A stretch of DNA of 64,000 nt from Flavobacterium humidisoli (GCF_023272795.1 NZ_CP096829.1:1054001-1118000), one strand, 5' to 3'. Counted from the stretch's first letter, positions 53,601-61,677 are shown. Numbers and translations: made by a program. The notes: generated by a model from the sequence alone, not told the origin.

Positions 53601-55144
53601 GCTTGTAAAGCTTCGGCATCGGCTTTCGCTTTGGCATCAGCAGCTAATTTTATTTTTAATGCTTCTGCATCTGCCTGTGCTTTATCTGCAGCTAATTGTT
53701 CTGGCGTTTTTTGTTCAACTGCTCCAGACTTGTTTGCTGCAGCTTGTGCTCTAGCTGCAGCCGCAGCATCAACTCTCGCTTTATTATCAGCGGCTAGTTT
53801 TATTCTACGCTCTTCTGCATCTGCTCTAGCTTTATCAGCAGCCAGTTGTGCTTGTGTTTTTTGTGTTTCGGCTACGGCTTTATTCGCTGCGGCTGTTTGT
53901 GCTCTCGCTGCGGCTGCGGCATCTGCTTTTGCTTTTGCCTCTGCAGCTAATCTTATTTTAACAGCTTCAGCATCTGCTTTAGCTTTATTGTCTGCTTCTA
54001 GTTTTGCTTTTGCTGCAGCTTCAGCGTCGGCTCTAACTTTTTCTGCTGCTGCTAGTCTTGCTTGTTTTGCTTCAGCATCGGCTTTTGCTTTTGCTTCTGC
54101 AGCTAATCTATTCTTTTCAGCAATTTCAGTTCTATTAACCTGAGTTGCTTCTGACTTTGGTTTAGCTGGTACCGATTTTGGTTTTGAAGGATCAATCAAC
54201 GAACCTTCCTCATCATCTCCGTAATAGTAATTTCTATTTTTGAATTTATAGGCAATAGCAAATTCATGCGAACCACCTAAATTAGAGAAATTGCCCATTC
54301 CTCTTTCGTAATTGTATTCTATAGCAATACTTGGAGAAATATTAACCCCAAGTCCTGCAGAAACTCCATATAATGTATTATAGCCTACTTGTGCCCAAAC
54401 TCCTTGTTGAAGTGCAAGCATTCCTAGACCAGAAATAACTGTTTTATCTTTTTTAATTTCTGTTCTAACCAATCCAGAGAATTTACTTCTATCAAAAAAT
54501 CCATAATTGTCAATATATCCAGTATACATGGCATGTAATTGAATGGCTCTTTCTGGATCTTCTTTTACCATTCCAGATCCGAAATTATAAAGTACTAGAT
54601 TGTTAATAGCCAATCCGAAATCTAAAAAAGCAGTACCATAGTTAATCCCAGGATTTACAGTTAAAAGCGTACTCTTTGGAAAATCTCCAGTTAAAATCGT
54701 TGAATCATCTGATATAATTTTTCCTGTATTTATTCCGCTTTGATAAATCCCTGCATTTAAACCAAAAGTCAAGTTACTATCTTCTTCCAAAACGATGTTA
54801 TGAGCGAAATTGGCAACTCCGCCAAAAACAGTCATAAGCCCGTAATTTTGTTGAAATAACCCAACTGCAAATGCTTCGTTCTCTCTAAAACGACCTGAAT
54901 AATTAAATAAGTAAGTGTTTGGTGCATCATCAAATTGCGTCCATTGTCTTTTGTTATAAAAACTTACATATGGATTTGATTCTCTAACAAAACTGAATGT
55001 CGGGTTAATTAAATATCTATTGAACTTCAAAGAATTTCTAATAGGTAATGAAAACGAAACAACTCCATCCTCACTTGCGTTTTGAGAATAGAGTACATTA
55101 GATAAACCGTAAAATAACGTGATGAATAGTAAAAGTTTCTTCAT
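50690..55144 (-). CDS. sprD: SprD: barrel, Ala-rich coiled coil and SPOR-like domain
   Basis: The 1,484-residue protein matches SprD by position just upstream of sprB; sprD mutants of F. johnsoniae have motility defects. In order: a signal peptide (to VLYSQ); a PorP/SprF-like outer-membrane domain (about 25-310, with LINPTFSFVRESNPYVSFYNKRQW); a Pro/Lys linker; about 860 residues of TolA-like Ala/Lys/Glu coiled coil (about 338-1200) dominated by the 17-residue unit KAKADAEALQAKLAADA; further helices; and a C-terminal SPOR-like segment (SDSGYYLILAVHSS to the end). It starts one base after the sprC stop codon. Confidence 0.85.
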   Translation of the reverse strand: MKKLLLFITLFYGLSNVLYSQNASEDGVVSFSLPIRNSLKFNRYLINPTFSFVRESNPYVSFYNKRQWTQFDDAPNTYLFNYSGRFRENEAFAVGLFQQNYGLMTVFGGVANFAHNIVLEEDSNLTFGLNAGIYQSGINTGKIISDDSTILTGDFPKSTLLTVNPGINYGTAFLDFGLAINNLVLYNFGSGMVKEDPERAIQLHAMYTGYIDNYGFFDRSKFSGLVRTEIKKDKTVISGLGMLALQQGVWAQVGYNTLYGVSAGLGVNISPSIAIEYNYERGMGNFSNLGGSHEFAIAYKFKNRNYYYGDDEEGSLIDPSKPKSVPAKPKSEATQVNRTEIAEKNRLAAEAKAKADAEAKQARLAAAEKVRADAEAAAKAKLEADNKAKADAEAVKIRLAAEAKAKADAAAAARAQTAAANKAVAETQKTQAQLAADKARADAEERRIKLAADNKARVDAAAAARAQAAANKSGAVEQKTPEQLAADKAQADAEALKIKLAADAKAKADAEALQAKLVAADKAKADAEAAKAKAAAANAAAPTQQKTAAQLAIERARANSEAAAKMRLAAAEKVKADAEAARQARLAAAEKTKADAEAARLKLIEDNKAKADAAEAKRKADAKAKAEAADMQSILAADAKAKADSDALQARLAAEAKAKAASEVKTKASIDAANKAKAAADAKAKAAEEAALKEKLAADAKAKADEEARQALIAAEAKAKADAEALKIKQAEDARQAQLAAEAKAKADAEALQAKLVADAKAKADAEAAAKAKLEADAKAKADAEAEKVRLAAEAKAQADAEAEKARLAADAKAKADMEALQAKLIADARVKADAEATAKAKADAEAEKARLAAEAKAKADAEALQAKLAADAKAKADAEALQAKLAADAKAKADAEALQAKQAAEEKAKVEEEARQAKLAADAKAKADAEALQAKLAADAKAKADAEALQAKLAADAKAKADAEALQAKQAAEEKAKVEEEARQAKLAADAKAKADAEALQAKLAADAKAKADMEALQAKLLADAKVKADAEATAKAKADAEAKKLQEEENARQAKLAADAKAKADAEALKAQQAAEEKARIEEEARQAKLAADAKAKADADALQAKLAADAKAKADAEALQAKLAADAKAKADMEALQAKLLADAKAKADAEATEKLKAEEETRLLREEEERQAKLAADKAKADAAAAALAAKAKDDTGKAIENLTQSVESTSTVQTDLLAQFKATVANKQKDLNDLKEENDLSEKGIYKEPKPFKSVAAENSQIEALKVQIADANNSMKNEIAKLTNLYNERLKKFPKEDPLNKAYLEKINELKAAQLKMEREGAALIADLERIKTDTEVERKRRIKRAAYENDEGRYAQDLAALKRIKETTKVSSTPLKANDFDFGEEQSNMQIIKNIKNSDSGYYLILAVHSSVEKRDEFLTKAVAAGLTDVNFFYNVTTSKYYIYYEKYDGLQEATKALEAKGSKPYNGRMAVVKIEN
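51545..54130 (-). repeat. 51-bp coding repeats in sprD
   Basis: Tandem 51-base units encode the 17-residue heptad-like unit. Between about 52,140 and 52,560 a four-unit block of 204 bases (with a distinctive EEKAKVEEEARQAK segment) occurs twice, nearly identical in DNA: its marker starts at 52201 and again at 52405. Other units differ by synonymous and conservative changes. Confidence 0.85.
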
Positions 55145-55145
55145 A

Positions 55146-56579
55146 TTATTTTATAACAGTTATTGATCCTTTTTTTTCACCTGTGTCGGATTGAATGACA
55201 TAGTAATAAACGGGATTTACATTCTTAAAATCTACATTGTTTTGAGGCCAATCGCCTTGGTAATTCACTACATCCAGAACCATATCTCCGTTTGAACTAA
55301 TGATCATTACCTTTGTATTTGCATTTTTATATTCGTCTGGAATATTCCAGTACGGATTCATACCACTTAACTTGATAATGTTTGGAATAACACTTGATGG
55401 ACCAGATTCTCCATTTATTCTAAATGTAAATTCTTTACTAGAAACACATCCAGATGCCAAAGAAACCTTAGCTTTATAATTACCTTTAACAGCTACAACA
55501 TAAGATCTTGTCGTTTCGTTAGGAATTAAGTTATCGTTTAAATACCACTCATAAGTTGCATCTGCCGCACCTGTAGTAATGGTAATCGTTACTGTTTCTC
55601 CTGCACTTAATTTATATCCATCCTCAGCATCAATGCTTGCTTCAAAACTATTGCTTTTCAAGTCGATAGTTCCGGTTGCTTTACATCCGCCAAAATCGAC
55701 TTCAACAGAATACAATCCAGATTCGTTTGTAGAATAAGTACGGTTAGTAGCACCAGCTATCAAGACTCCATCCTTTTTCCAAGCATAGCTGTTTCCAGAA
55801 GTTGCAGTTAAAACAGTTCCTGTTCCACTAGCGCAAAACGGGTTTCCTAAACTTGAATTAATAGTTACGTTAGATCCACTAGAAGAAGAAACAACATTAA
55901 CACGATTAGAACTAAAGTTAACATCAGAACATTGACCATAATCAATCTCTGCATAATATTTTCCTGTACTATTAATAACTATGTCTTTAGAGGATTGTCC
56001 TACGATAAGAACATCATCTTTGTACCATTTGTATTTAATATTAGAAATATTGATTGGAGATGGAGTATCAGCACTAACAGAAAGGGTTAAACTACCGCCA
56101 GCACATAACATTGCTGTATCAGTCTTACCATTGATAAAGAAAGATGATTCGTATGGTTTGAAGTATGCAGGAAATGCAGTATTTCCTAAAGAATTTCTAA
56201 ATCTTGTACTCGTAACGCCTGTTGAACTTTTTACTCTAAGACTATAGGTATCAGAACCAACTAAATTTGTAGGTACTGCATATTTAATTGTTTTTTGAGT
56301 TGCAGAAACATCAACAGTTTGAAGCAAAGTTGTGGCAACAGGAGTAGTAAAATTTCCCGCAGCGTCTGAAAGCTCAACTACGAAGGTAGTACCTGCGGGA
56401 AAATCTATATAACTAAAAGAAGCATAAAACTCGTTGAAAGAATTACCAGCACAAAGCTTTTCTAAACCGTCAAAGGTTTGAGGCGCTATAGTTTGGGCAT
56501 AGGCATTCGATCTAGCAAATAGTAAAATGCTAAATAATATTAAAACTTTAAAAAAAGATAAAGTAATTTTTTGAATCAT
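55146..56579 (-). CDS. sprC: SprC, exported protein with type IX-like C-terminus
   Basis: The 477-residue protein is encoded directly upstream of sprD, the position of sprC in F. johnsoniae, where it contributes to gliding. It has a signal peptide (to NAYAQ, about 29). Several Ig/PKD-like segments follow with paired cysteines and the YxWKKDGVLI, YEWYLNDNLI type of core. A C-terminal domain begins VIPNIIKLSGMNPYWNIPDEY and ends KKGSITVIK, which resembles the gliding-motility (type B) sorting domain. The start overlaps the previous gene by four bases (ATGA), and the stop lies one base before sprD. Confidence 0.85.
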   Translation of the reverse strand: MIQKITLSFFKVLILFSILLFARSNAYAQTIAPQTFDGLEKLCAGNSFNEFYASFSYIDFPAGTTFVVELSDAAGNFTTPVATTLLQTVDVSATQKTIKYAVPTNLVGSDTYSLRVKSSTGVTSTRFRNSLGNTAFPAYFKPYESSFFINGKTDTAMLCAGGSLTLSVSADTPSPINISNIKYKWYKDDVLIVGQSSKDIVINSTGKYYAEIDYGQCSDVNFSSNRVNVVSSSSGSNVTINSSLGNPFCASGTGTVLTATSGNSYAWKKDGVLIAGATNRTYSTNESGLYSVEVDFGGCKATGTIDLKSNSFEASIDAEDGYKLSAGETVTITITTGAADATYEWYLNDNLIPNETTRSYVVAVKGNYKAKVSLASGCVSSKEFTFRINGESGPSSVIPNIIKLSGMNPYWNIPDEYKNANTKVMIISSNGDMVLDVVNYQGDWPQNNVDFKNVNPVYYYVIQSDTGEKKGSITVIK

Positions 56580-56980
56580 ATAGTGCGTGTTCTTGCTAGA
56601 TCTATACGCTCAAAAAACAAGATATCAATGAATGTTTCTGAGAAATCGTACTTGTAGTTTTCAATCACTTCTTTTGCAAGAACTGAAGTAGCCGCAAGTG
56701 TAGAATTCTCTTCACAATCGTTTGATAATGTATTTGACTCAGCCGCTATAGTAAGGCTGTCCTTGGGGTTGGACATCCCTACTATAAACTGATTAAAATT
56801 GCTGTTTTCAATAACAGCACTATTATTACTGTTCTTTTGGTTATTGCAAGCCAAAGTTAAACTGTGCTCAGAACCAGCAGCCTTTGTAGGTTGTTCTGCT
56901 GTATTCTGTGCATATAGAGTTAACGAAATAGGCGAAACCAAAAATATTATATATAAAAAATATTTTTTCGTAGATACCAT
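56576..56980 (-). CDS. Small exported protein of the spr operon (134 aa)
   Basis: The frame opens at 57019, but the ATG at 56980 gives a signal peptide (MVSTKKYFLYIIFLVSPISLTLYAQ), so I read 134 residues. The mature ~109 residues are Asn/Ser/Glu-rich, with one cysteine in LACNNQ and one in NDCEEN, and end YDFSETFIDILFFERIDLART. I do not recognise a family. The gene overlaps sprC by four bases and lies 100 bases after the beta-helix gene, so it is part of the operon. A 19-base exact match links its 3' end to that upstream gene. Confidence 0.7.
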   Translation of the reverse strand: MVSTKKYFLYIIFLVSPISLTLYAQNTAEQPTKAAGSEHSLTLACNNQKNSNNSAVIENSNFNQFIVGMSNPKDSLTIAAESNTLSNDCEENSTLAATSVLAKEVIENYKYDFSETFIDILFFERIDLARTRTI

Positions 56981-57080
56981 TATGTTTTGATCTTTATTTA
57001 GGCCCTTTAGACGATACATAAATTGTGTCTGGGGACTTAATTAATAAAATTTACGCGTGGGAAATAAAAATCGAAACTAT

Positions 57081-58373
57081 TTATCTATTACCGCTAGAAG
57101 CTGTGATTTTTCCTAATTGTAATCTGAAATCTGGTTTTTTTGGATTGAAGATATCAATGAATGTTTCTTTGTTATCACTTTGTGACATCACGTTAAAGAA
57201 AACACTGTTTCCATACCAGCTCTCTAAATCTTCGTTGTTAGAATTGTACTCTGTAAAGATGTTTCCGTTACATAAGTTAAAGTACATTTCCTCAAATTTG
57301 ATTTTTTTAAGATTGGCATCATTGATTTCAGTTTTGCTGTCTAATAATACTGCAGGGTTAAATCCAGAGATTACACTTCTTTTCATTTCAAGAGAAGCAT
57401 TCTCTGCTACGTAAACAGCCTCTTTTACTAAACCTGCTTGAATGTCAGCTTTAATATTTTCGCTGTCGTTAACCATTGTAATATTACTAGCAACAACTAA
57501 AGTTTGTTTTTTAGTGAAATCTGTTTCACTTTTCTTCTCATAAGATTTTACCTCCATACAACGAGATCCGTCTTTAGTACTTGAGAAGTAAGAAGATCTA
57601 ACTGCTAGAGAATTGAAGAAACGACATTGAACTCCTTGAGAAAATTTAAAGTCGTCATTAACTGATTTATAAGATACAAATTTTGTAGCATTTAAGTCAC
57701 CACCTAAGATCCCGAAAGAATCTCCTCCAGCGTAACTTACCATAATGTTTTCAAGAACAGTTTTGTTTCCAACAGCTGCAAGAGTCAAACCGTTGAAAGT
57801 ATCTGAACCTTTTACTTTTTTACCAGCAAACTCGATTCTAACGAATCTTAAAACTCCTGAGTTTGAAGCTACATTATCACCACCATAAGTAGTCATTGTA
57901 GGATCAAGGTCAAGGTTATAAGAACCTACATTTCCGAATTTATTAATTGGTGCATCTCCAAGGATTACAATTCCACCCCAATCTCCAGCTTTTTTCATGC
58001 TGCGGTTTGAAGTAAATACAATTGGATCTGTTTCTAAACCATCAGCCACTAATTGTGCGCCTTTTGTGATTACCAATGTTCCTTTTGTTTCGAAATCACC
58101 AATAATTACAGTTCCTGGTTCGATAGTTAGAACAGCATTGTTTGTAACATAAACGTTTCCTTGTAGAACGTAGATATTTCTTTTTAGCAATTTAGTGTTA
58201 ACAGAAATATTTCCTGCTAAAATTTGGTTTGCTTCTCCATAGTCAACTTTATTAGGCTTAAATTCGGTCCAGTTGTTTAACCAATTAGTGTAGCCCATAA
58301 TTCCTTTCTCTTGTTGAGCACTCATACTCGTAACTGTCAAAAGAACGCAGATCAATTGAGTAATTTTTTTCAT
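57081..58373 (-). CDS. Exported beta-helix-like protein of the spr operon
   Basis: The 430-residue protein has a signal peptide (to MSAQ, about 19). Its main part looks like a right-handed parallel beta-helix of the kind common in Bacteroidota surface proteins: NVYVTNNAVLTIEPGTVIIGD, GTLVITKGAQLVADG, PIVFTS, DWGGIVILGDAPIN, LRFVRIEFAGKK. It has no recognisable type IX C-terminal domain; it ends NPKKPDFRLQLGKITASSGNR. It is the second gene of the seven-gene unit ending in sprF. Its role in gliding is unknown. Confidence 0.82.
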   Translation of the reverse strand: MKKITQLICVLLTVTSMSAQQEKGIMGYTNWLNNWTEFKPNKVDYGEANQILAGNISVNTKLLKRNIYVLQGNVYVTNNAVLTIEPGTVIIGDFETKGTLVITKGAQLVADGLETDPIVFTSNRSMKKAGDWGGIVILGDAPINKFGNVGSYNLDLDPTMTTYGGDNVASNSGVLRFVRIEFAGKKVKGSDTFNGLTLAAVGNKTVLENIMVSYAGGDSFGILGGDLNATKFVSYKSVNDDFKFSQGVQCRFFNSLAVRSSYFSSTKDGSRCMEVKSYEKKSETDFTKKQTLVVASNITMVNDSENIKADIQAGLVKEAVYVAENASLEMKRSVISGFNPAVLLDSKTEINDANLKKIKFEEMYFNLCNGNIFTEYNSNNEDLESWYGNSVFFNVMSQSDNKETFIDIFNPKKPDFRLQLGKITASSGNR

Positions 58374-58421
58374 GATAAGGGGGTATTACGGTTAATAATA
58401 AATTTGGGTATGCGCAAATGC

Positions 58422-58477
58422 AAAAACTCCTCTCGAGTTTTCTGGAATTTTACAGAACCCTCGAGAATGAGTTTTTT
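58422..58477 (-). terminator. Hairpin after the first gene of the spr operon
   Basis: Arms AAAACTCCTCTCGAG (58422 onward) and CTCGAGAATGAGTTTT (to about 58477) pair with a small internal bulge. The CTGG/CAGA bases extend the pairing around an A/T loop. Both strands have T-runs beyond the stem (T5 on the minus strand, longer on the plus). It lies between the 150-residue and 430-residue genes and may partly terminate spr transcripts. Confidence 0.6.
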
Positions 58478-58554
58478 TTATTTTGTTTTCGAAGAATGTC
58501 AAAGCAATATTTTACTGAGACTTTCCAGAAAAAAATTTCAAAAAAAATGCTTTA

Positions 58555-59007
58555 TTACATTTCGTTCAAATCGTTGAACTCGTGTAATGATTTCAATGTA
58601 CTTTCGTAGAACAAGATTGCCGCGATTAGATTCCCTTTATCAGAGTAAGGCATCATTTTTCTTTGGAATTCTACAGTTGTATCCAAGAATGTTGATGTAC
58701 CCACTGCCTGAGCATCTAATACTTTTTTGTGTTCGTTATCGTCTGGAATACCAAGGTCGGCCATAGTAACACCAGGTTTAGTAACCAAAGCAATGTAAGG
58801 GAGAGTTTTAACTAATACTTTGATACGCTCGATGTATAATTCCAAAAGCTCACCCTTTTGCATACCACTTAATTCTTTTTGATCATGGTATTTTCGGATA
58901 AGAGCAGTTGTACTGATAATACTTCTCGGTGCGTTTTTAGCTTGTGCTGAAACAGCCGCAGTAGTTAAGATAAAAAAAGCACTAAATAGAATAATTTTCC
59001 CTTTCAT
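58555..59007 (-). CDS. Small exported protein, first gene of the spr operon
   Basis: The 150-residue protein has a signal peptide (to AVSAQ, about 22). The mature 128 residues are mostly predicted helical: ISTTALIRKYHDQKELSGMQKGELLELYIERI, then a LPYIALVTKPGVTMADLGIPDD segment and a helical end. I do not recognise the family. It is the first gene after the best promoter in the window and is separated from the next gene by 181 bases containing a hairpin, so it may be made in excess over the others. Confidence 0.78.
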   Translation of the reverse strand: MKGKIILFSAFFILTTAAVSAQAKNAPRSIISTTALIRKYHDQKELSGMQKGELLELYIERIKVLVKTLPYIALVTKPGVTMADLGIPDDNEHKKVLDAQAVGTSTFLDTTVEFQRKMMPYSDKGNLIAAILFYESTLKSLHEFNDLNEM

Positions 59008-59041
59008 AGATTCTTATTTTATAATTGGTTGTTGATAAAAA

Positions 59042-59071
59042 CAAAAATATATAAATTAACTTAAATTACAA
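59042..59071 (-). promoter_or_regulatory. Promoter of the spr operon
   Basis: On the minus strand, TTG (59069-59071) is followed after 19 bases by TATTTTTG (59042-59049). This is close to the ideal Bacteroidota promoter TTG-N19-TAnnTTTG. The first start codon lies 35 bases downstream at 59007. Confidence 0.75.
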
Positions 59072-59440
59072 CTCCAACTCATTTTTTTTTCAAAAAATTT
59101 CCTTAAAAAAACCTTAAAAACCAGCCTTATGTCGAGAAAATGTGCGTTTTAACGCGCTTTTTGTTAAAAATGTTAATTAAAAAACCGTAAGAGATTAACT
59201 ATAAAAAACAAAAAATTAACTCTATAAATAGCCAAAAAAAACCACCGTTTGCCGAATTTCGAAAAAAAATATTAACAAAAACATCTTGATATTTACTCAC
59301 TTGAAGATATTTATTAACAAAATTCTGTCGAAAGTGAGCCGAAAATTTTAAAAATCATCTACTCGCTTTGACACAGAATTTGAAAATTGCAAACCGCTAA
59401 ATAATCTTATCCTGAAAATTTTTGACTACACATTTTCTTC

Positions 59441-59448
59441 TATCTTTG
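59441..59448 (+). promoter_or_regulatory. Promoter -7 element overlapping the holB start region
   Basis: TATCTTTG followed by CGC fits TAnnTTTGC, with a TTG at 59422-59424 (spacing 16). The holB ATG is only four bases after the element, so transcription should begin at or next to the ATG, giving a leaderless mRNA. Confidence 0.55.
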
Positions 59449-59452
59449 CGCA

Positions 59453-60601
59453 ATGCAATTTTCTCAAATTTTAGGTCAAGATTACATCAAAAGCCACTTG
59501 ATAAAAAGTGCTGCTTCTGGTAGAATTCCTCACGCACAATTATTCGTTGGTCCAGAAGGAAGTGGCACATTAATAACCGCCATTGCCTATGCCCAATATA
59601 TTTTGTGCAGCAATACTGGCGATGAAAATTCAAACGGAAACGATTCTTGCAATCTAAAGTTTGACAATATATCTCATCCCGATCTTCATTTTATTTACCC
59701 AACCGTTACAACCGAAGATGTAAAAACAAAACCCAAAAGTTTAGATTTTATCCAAGATTGGCGAGGGTTTATTCAAGAAATGCCTTATGGAGGTTTATTC
59801 GATTGGTATAAAATTCTGGGCGTTCAAAACAAACAAGGAGAAATTCGTGTAGAAGACGCACAAGAAGTTTTAAAATCGCTTTCGCTAAAGTCTTATGAAG
59901 GCGGCTATAAAATCATGATTATTTGGATGGCCGATAAAATGAATATCGCGGCATCCAATAAACTTTTGAAACTCCTAGAAGAACCATCAGACAAAACCAT
60001 GTTTATTCTGATTTCTGAAAATGAAGAAGATATTATCCAAACCATACGCTCACGCTGCCAGGTAATTCACTTTAATGGACTTCCAGAAAAAGTAATCGCC
60101 GAAGCTCTCGTTGCTCAAGAAAATATAGATTCCAACTTAGCTAAAAAAATCGCGCATCAAGCTCAAGGAAATTTTAACAAAGCACTTCATTTATTAAAAG
60201 AAGACGACGACGATCTTCCATTCGAACAATGGTTTGTCAATTGGGTTCGTGCCGCTTTTAGAGCAAAAGGAAATGCAGCAGCTATTCAGGATTTAATTTC
60301 GTGGAGCGAGCAAATTGCTGCACTCGGACGCGAAAGCCAGAAAAAATTTATTCAGTATTGTATCGAAATGTTTCGACAAGCCTTAATGCTAAATTATCAA
60401 GCACAAAGTTTGGTTTACATTGAACCAAAAGTAGATAAATTTAAGTTAGAGAATTTTGCTCCTTTCGTAAACGGAAACAATATCCACGAAATTTTCAAAG
60501 AACTTTCAGATGCCATGTATCATATTGAAAGAAACGGAAATGCAAAAATAATCCTCACCGATTTATCGATCAAATTGACTCGTTTAATTCATAAAAAATA
60601 A
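59453..60601 (+). CDS. holB: DNA polymerase III delta' subunit
   Basis: HolB is a clamp-loader subunit (AAA+ fold) of the replicative polymerase. The 382-residue protein begins with the typical MQFSQILGQDYIKSHLIKSA and GRIPHAQLFVGPEGSGT. The P-loop is degenerate (GPEGSGTL, no Lys-Thr), as in delta' subunits that do not hydrolyse ATP. The segments MNIAASNKLLKLLEEPSDKTMFILIS and TIRSRCQVIHF follow. The ATG is supported by this conserved N-terminus although it lies only four bases from a promoter element. Six bases separate it from the DoxX-like gene. Confidence 0.93.
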   Translation: MQFSQILGQDYIKSHLIKSAASGRIPHAQLFVGPEGSGTLITAIAYAQYILCSNTGDENSNGNDSCNLKFDNISHPDLHFIYPTVTTEDVKTKPKSLDFIQDWRGFIQEMPYGGLFDWYKILGVQNKQGEIRVEDAQEVLKSLSLKSYEGGYKIMIIWMADKMNIAASNKLLKLLEEPSDKTMFILISENEEDIIQTIRSRCQVIHFNGLPEKVIAEALVAQENIDSNLAKKIAHQAQGNFNKALHLLKEDDDDLPFEQWFVNWVRAAFRAKGNAAAIQDLISWSEQIAALGRESQKKFIQYCIEMFRQALMLNYQAQSLVYIEPKVDKFKLENFAPFVNGNNIHEIFKELSDAMYHIERNGNAKIILTDLSIKLTRLIHKK

Positions 60602-60607
60602 TTCATA

Positions 60608-60991
60608 ATGAACAATGTTGCCTCAATTTTACTTTTAGCTTTTCTAGCTTTAACTTTTTTACAATCGGGTTACGAAAAAATTTTTTATTGGAAAGATAAT
60701 GTGGCTTGGCTTAAAGAACACTTTGCCAAAACCCCATTAAAAAATCAGGTACCGCTGGCTCTTTTACACTTACTAATTTTGGAATTAATTTCTGGAATTT
60801 TATGTGTTGTTGGAGGAATCCAATTATTTACAAATAATGGCAGAGAATTTGGTTTTTACGGAGCTATATTTTCATGCATCTGTTTGCTAATGATGCTTTT
60901 CGGACAAAGACTTGCAAAAGATTACGATGGTGCGAGAACCATTGTTATATATTTTATACCAGCCGTTATGGCTGTCTATTGGTTAAATTAA
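60608..60991 (+). CDS. DoxX-like four-helix membrane protein
   Basis: The 127-residue integral membrane protein has four hydrophobic segments (about 5-22, 48-68, 76-96, 106-125) and the start LALTFLQSGYEKIFYWKDN typical of DoxX-like proteins. The family has mixed, mostly poorly defined roles in redox or membrane integrity. The gene starts six bases after holB and is followed 33 bases later by the thioesterase gene, so it probably lies in a holB operon. Confidence 0.78.
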   Translation: MNNVASILLLAFLALTFLQSGYEKIFYWKDNVAWLKEHFAKTPLKNQVPLALLHLLILELISGILCVVGGIQLFTNNGREFGFYGAIFSCICLLMMLFGQRLAKDYDGARTIVIYFIPAVMAVYWLN

Positions 60992-61024
60992 CCAATACAA
61001 TTTTTAAATTTTTAGATCAAAAAA

Positions 61025-61534
61025 ATGAATCCAAAACATCCTTCAGAATCCCTAACTATTTTAACTGATTTAGTTTTACCGAGCGAAACAAATCCTTTAA
61101 ACAATCTTTTTGGTGGTGAATTATTAGCCAGAATGGATCGCGCCGCAAGTATTGCAGCCCGCAGGCATTCGCGCCGAATTGTAGTAACGGCTTCTGTAAA
61201 TCACGTTGCCTTCAACAGAGCAATTTCGCTTGGAAGCGTTGTAACCGTAGAGGCAAAAGTTTCAAGATCATTCAAAAGTTCGATGGAAGTTTTTATAGAC
61301 GTTTGGGTAGAAGACCGCGAATCTGGAAACAGAACCAAAGCCAACGAAGCAATTTACACTTTTGTAGCCGTAGACGATACAGGAAGACCCGTTGAAGTTC
61401 CTGCAATTATTCCAGAAACCGAGCTAGAAATTCAGCGATTTGATGCTGCGCTTCGTCGTAAACAATTGAGTTTATTGCTTGCTGGAAAAATAAAACCTTC
61501 TGATGCAACAGAATTAAAGGCTTTATTTTTATAG
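61025..61534 (+). CDS. Hotdog-fold acyl-CoA thioesterase
   Basis: The 169-residue cytoplasmic protein is an acyl-CoA hydrolase of the YciA/BACH type. It has PSETNPLNNLFGGELLARMDRAASIAARRH with the catalytic Asn/Asp region, VVTASVNHVAFNRAISLGSVV and a VEAKVSRSFKSSMEVFIDVWVE strand. A single hotdog domain implies a hexamer of dimers, as in YciA. The last ~30 residues form a helical tail. It ends 143 bases before recA; co-transcription with holB is possible. Confidence 0.9.
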   Translation: MNPKHPSESLTILTDLVLPSETNPLNNLFGGELLARMDRAASIAARRHSRRIVVTASVNHVAFNRAISLGSVVTVEAKVSRSFKSSMEVFIDVWVEDRESGNRTKANEAIYTFVAVDDTGRPVEVPAIIPETELEIQRFDAALRRKQLSLLLAGKIKPSDATELKALFL

Positions 61535-61677
61535 AACGATTTTGTGACAATTTGGAACAATCAAACTTCAAAAAAAGAAGTAATTTTACAAATTATAAAA
61601 CTGATTAATAAGATTACGGAAGAATTTTCTTATTTTTATCCAAAAAGACAAAACAATAATTTAGATATTAGAAAAAA

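Larger units (their letters stand above)
59008..59452. other. Intergenic region between the spr operon and holB
   Basis: This 445-base A/T-rich divergent spacer contains the spr promoter at its left end and the holB promoter at its right end. A small hairpin GCGTT-TT-AACGC followed by CTTTTT lies at about 59143-59165. ATCTT/AAGAT words lie near 59282-59308. I saw no ORF with coding character. Confidence 0.6.

Noticed and set aside
53253..54143. 296-residue plus-strand ORF, Ala/Ser-rich
   Set aside because: It lies antisense to the sprD coiled-coil repeats; the complement of Ala/Lys/Glu codons rarely yields stops. The protein is low-complexity and there is no promoter.
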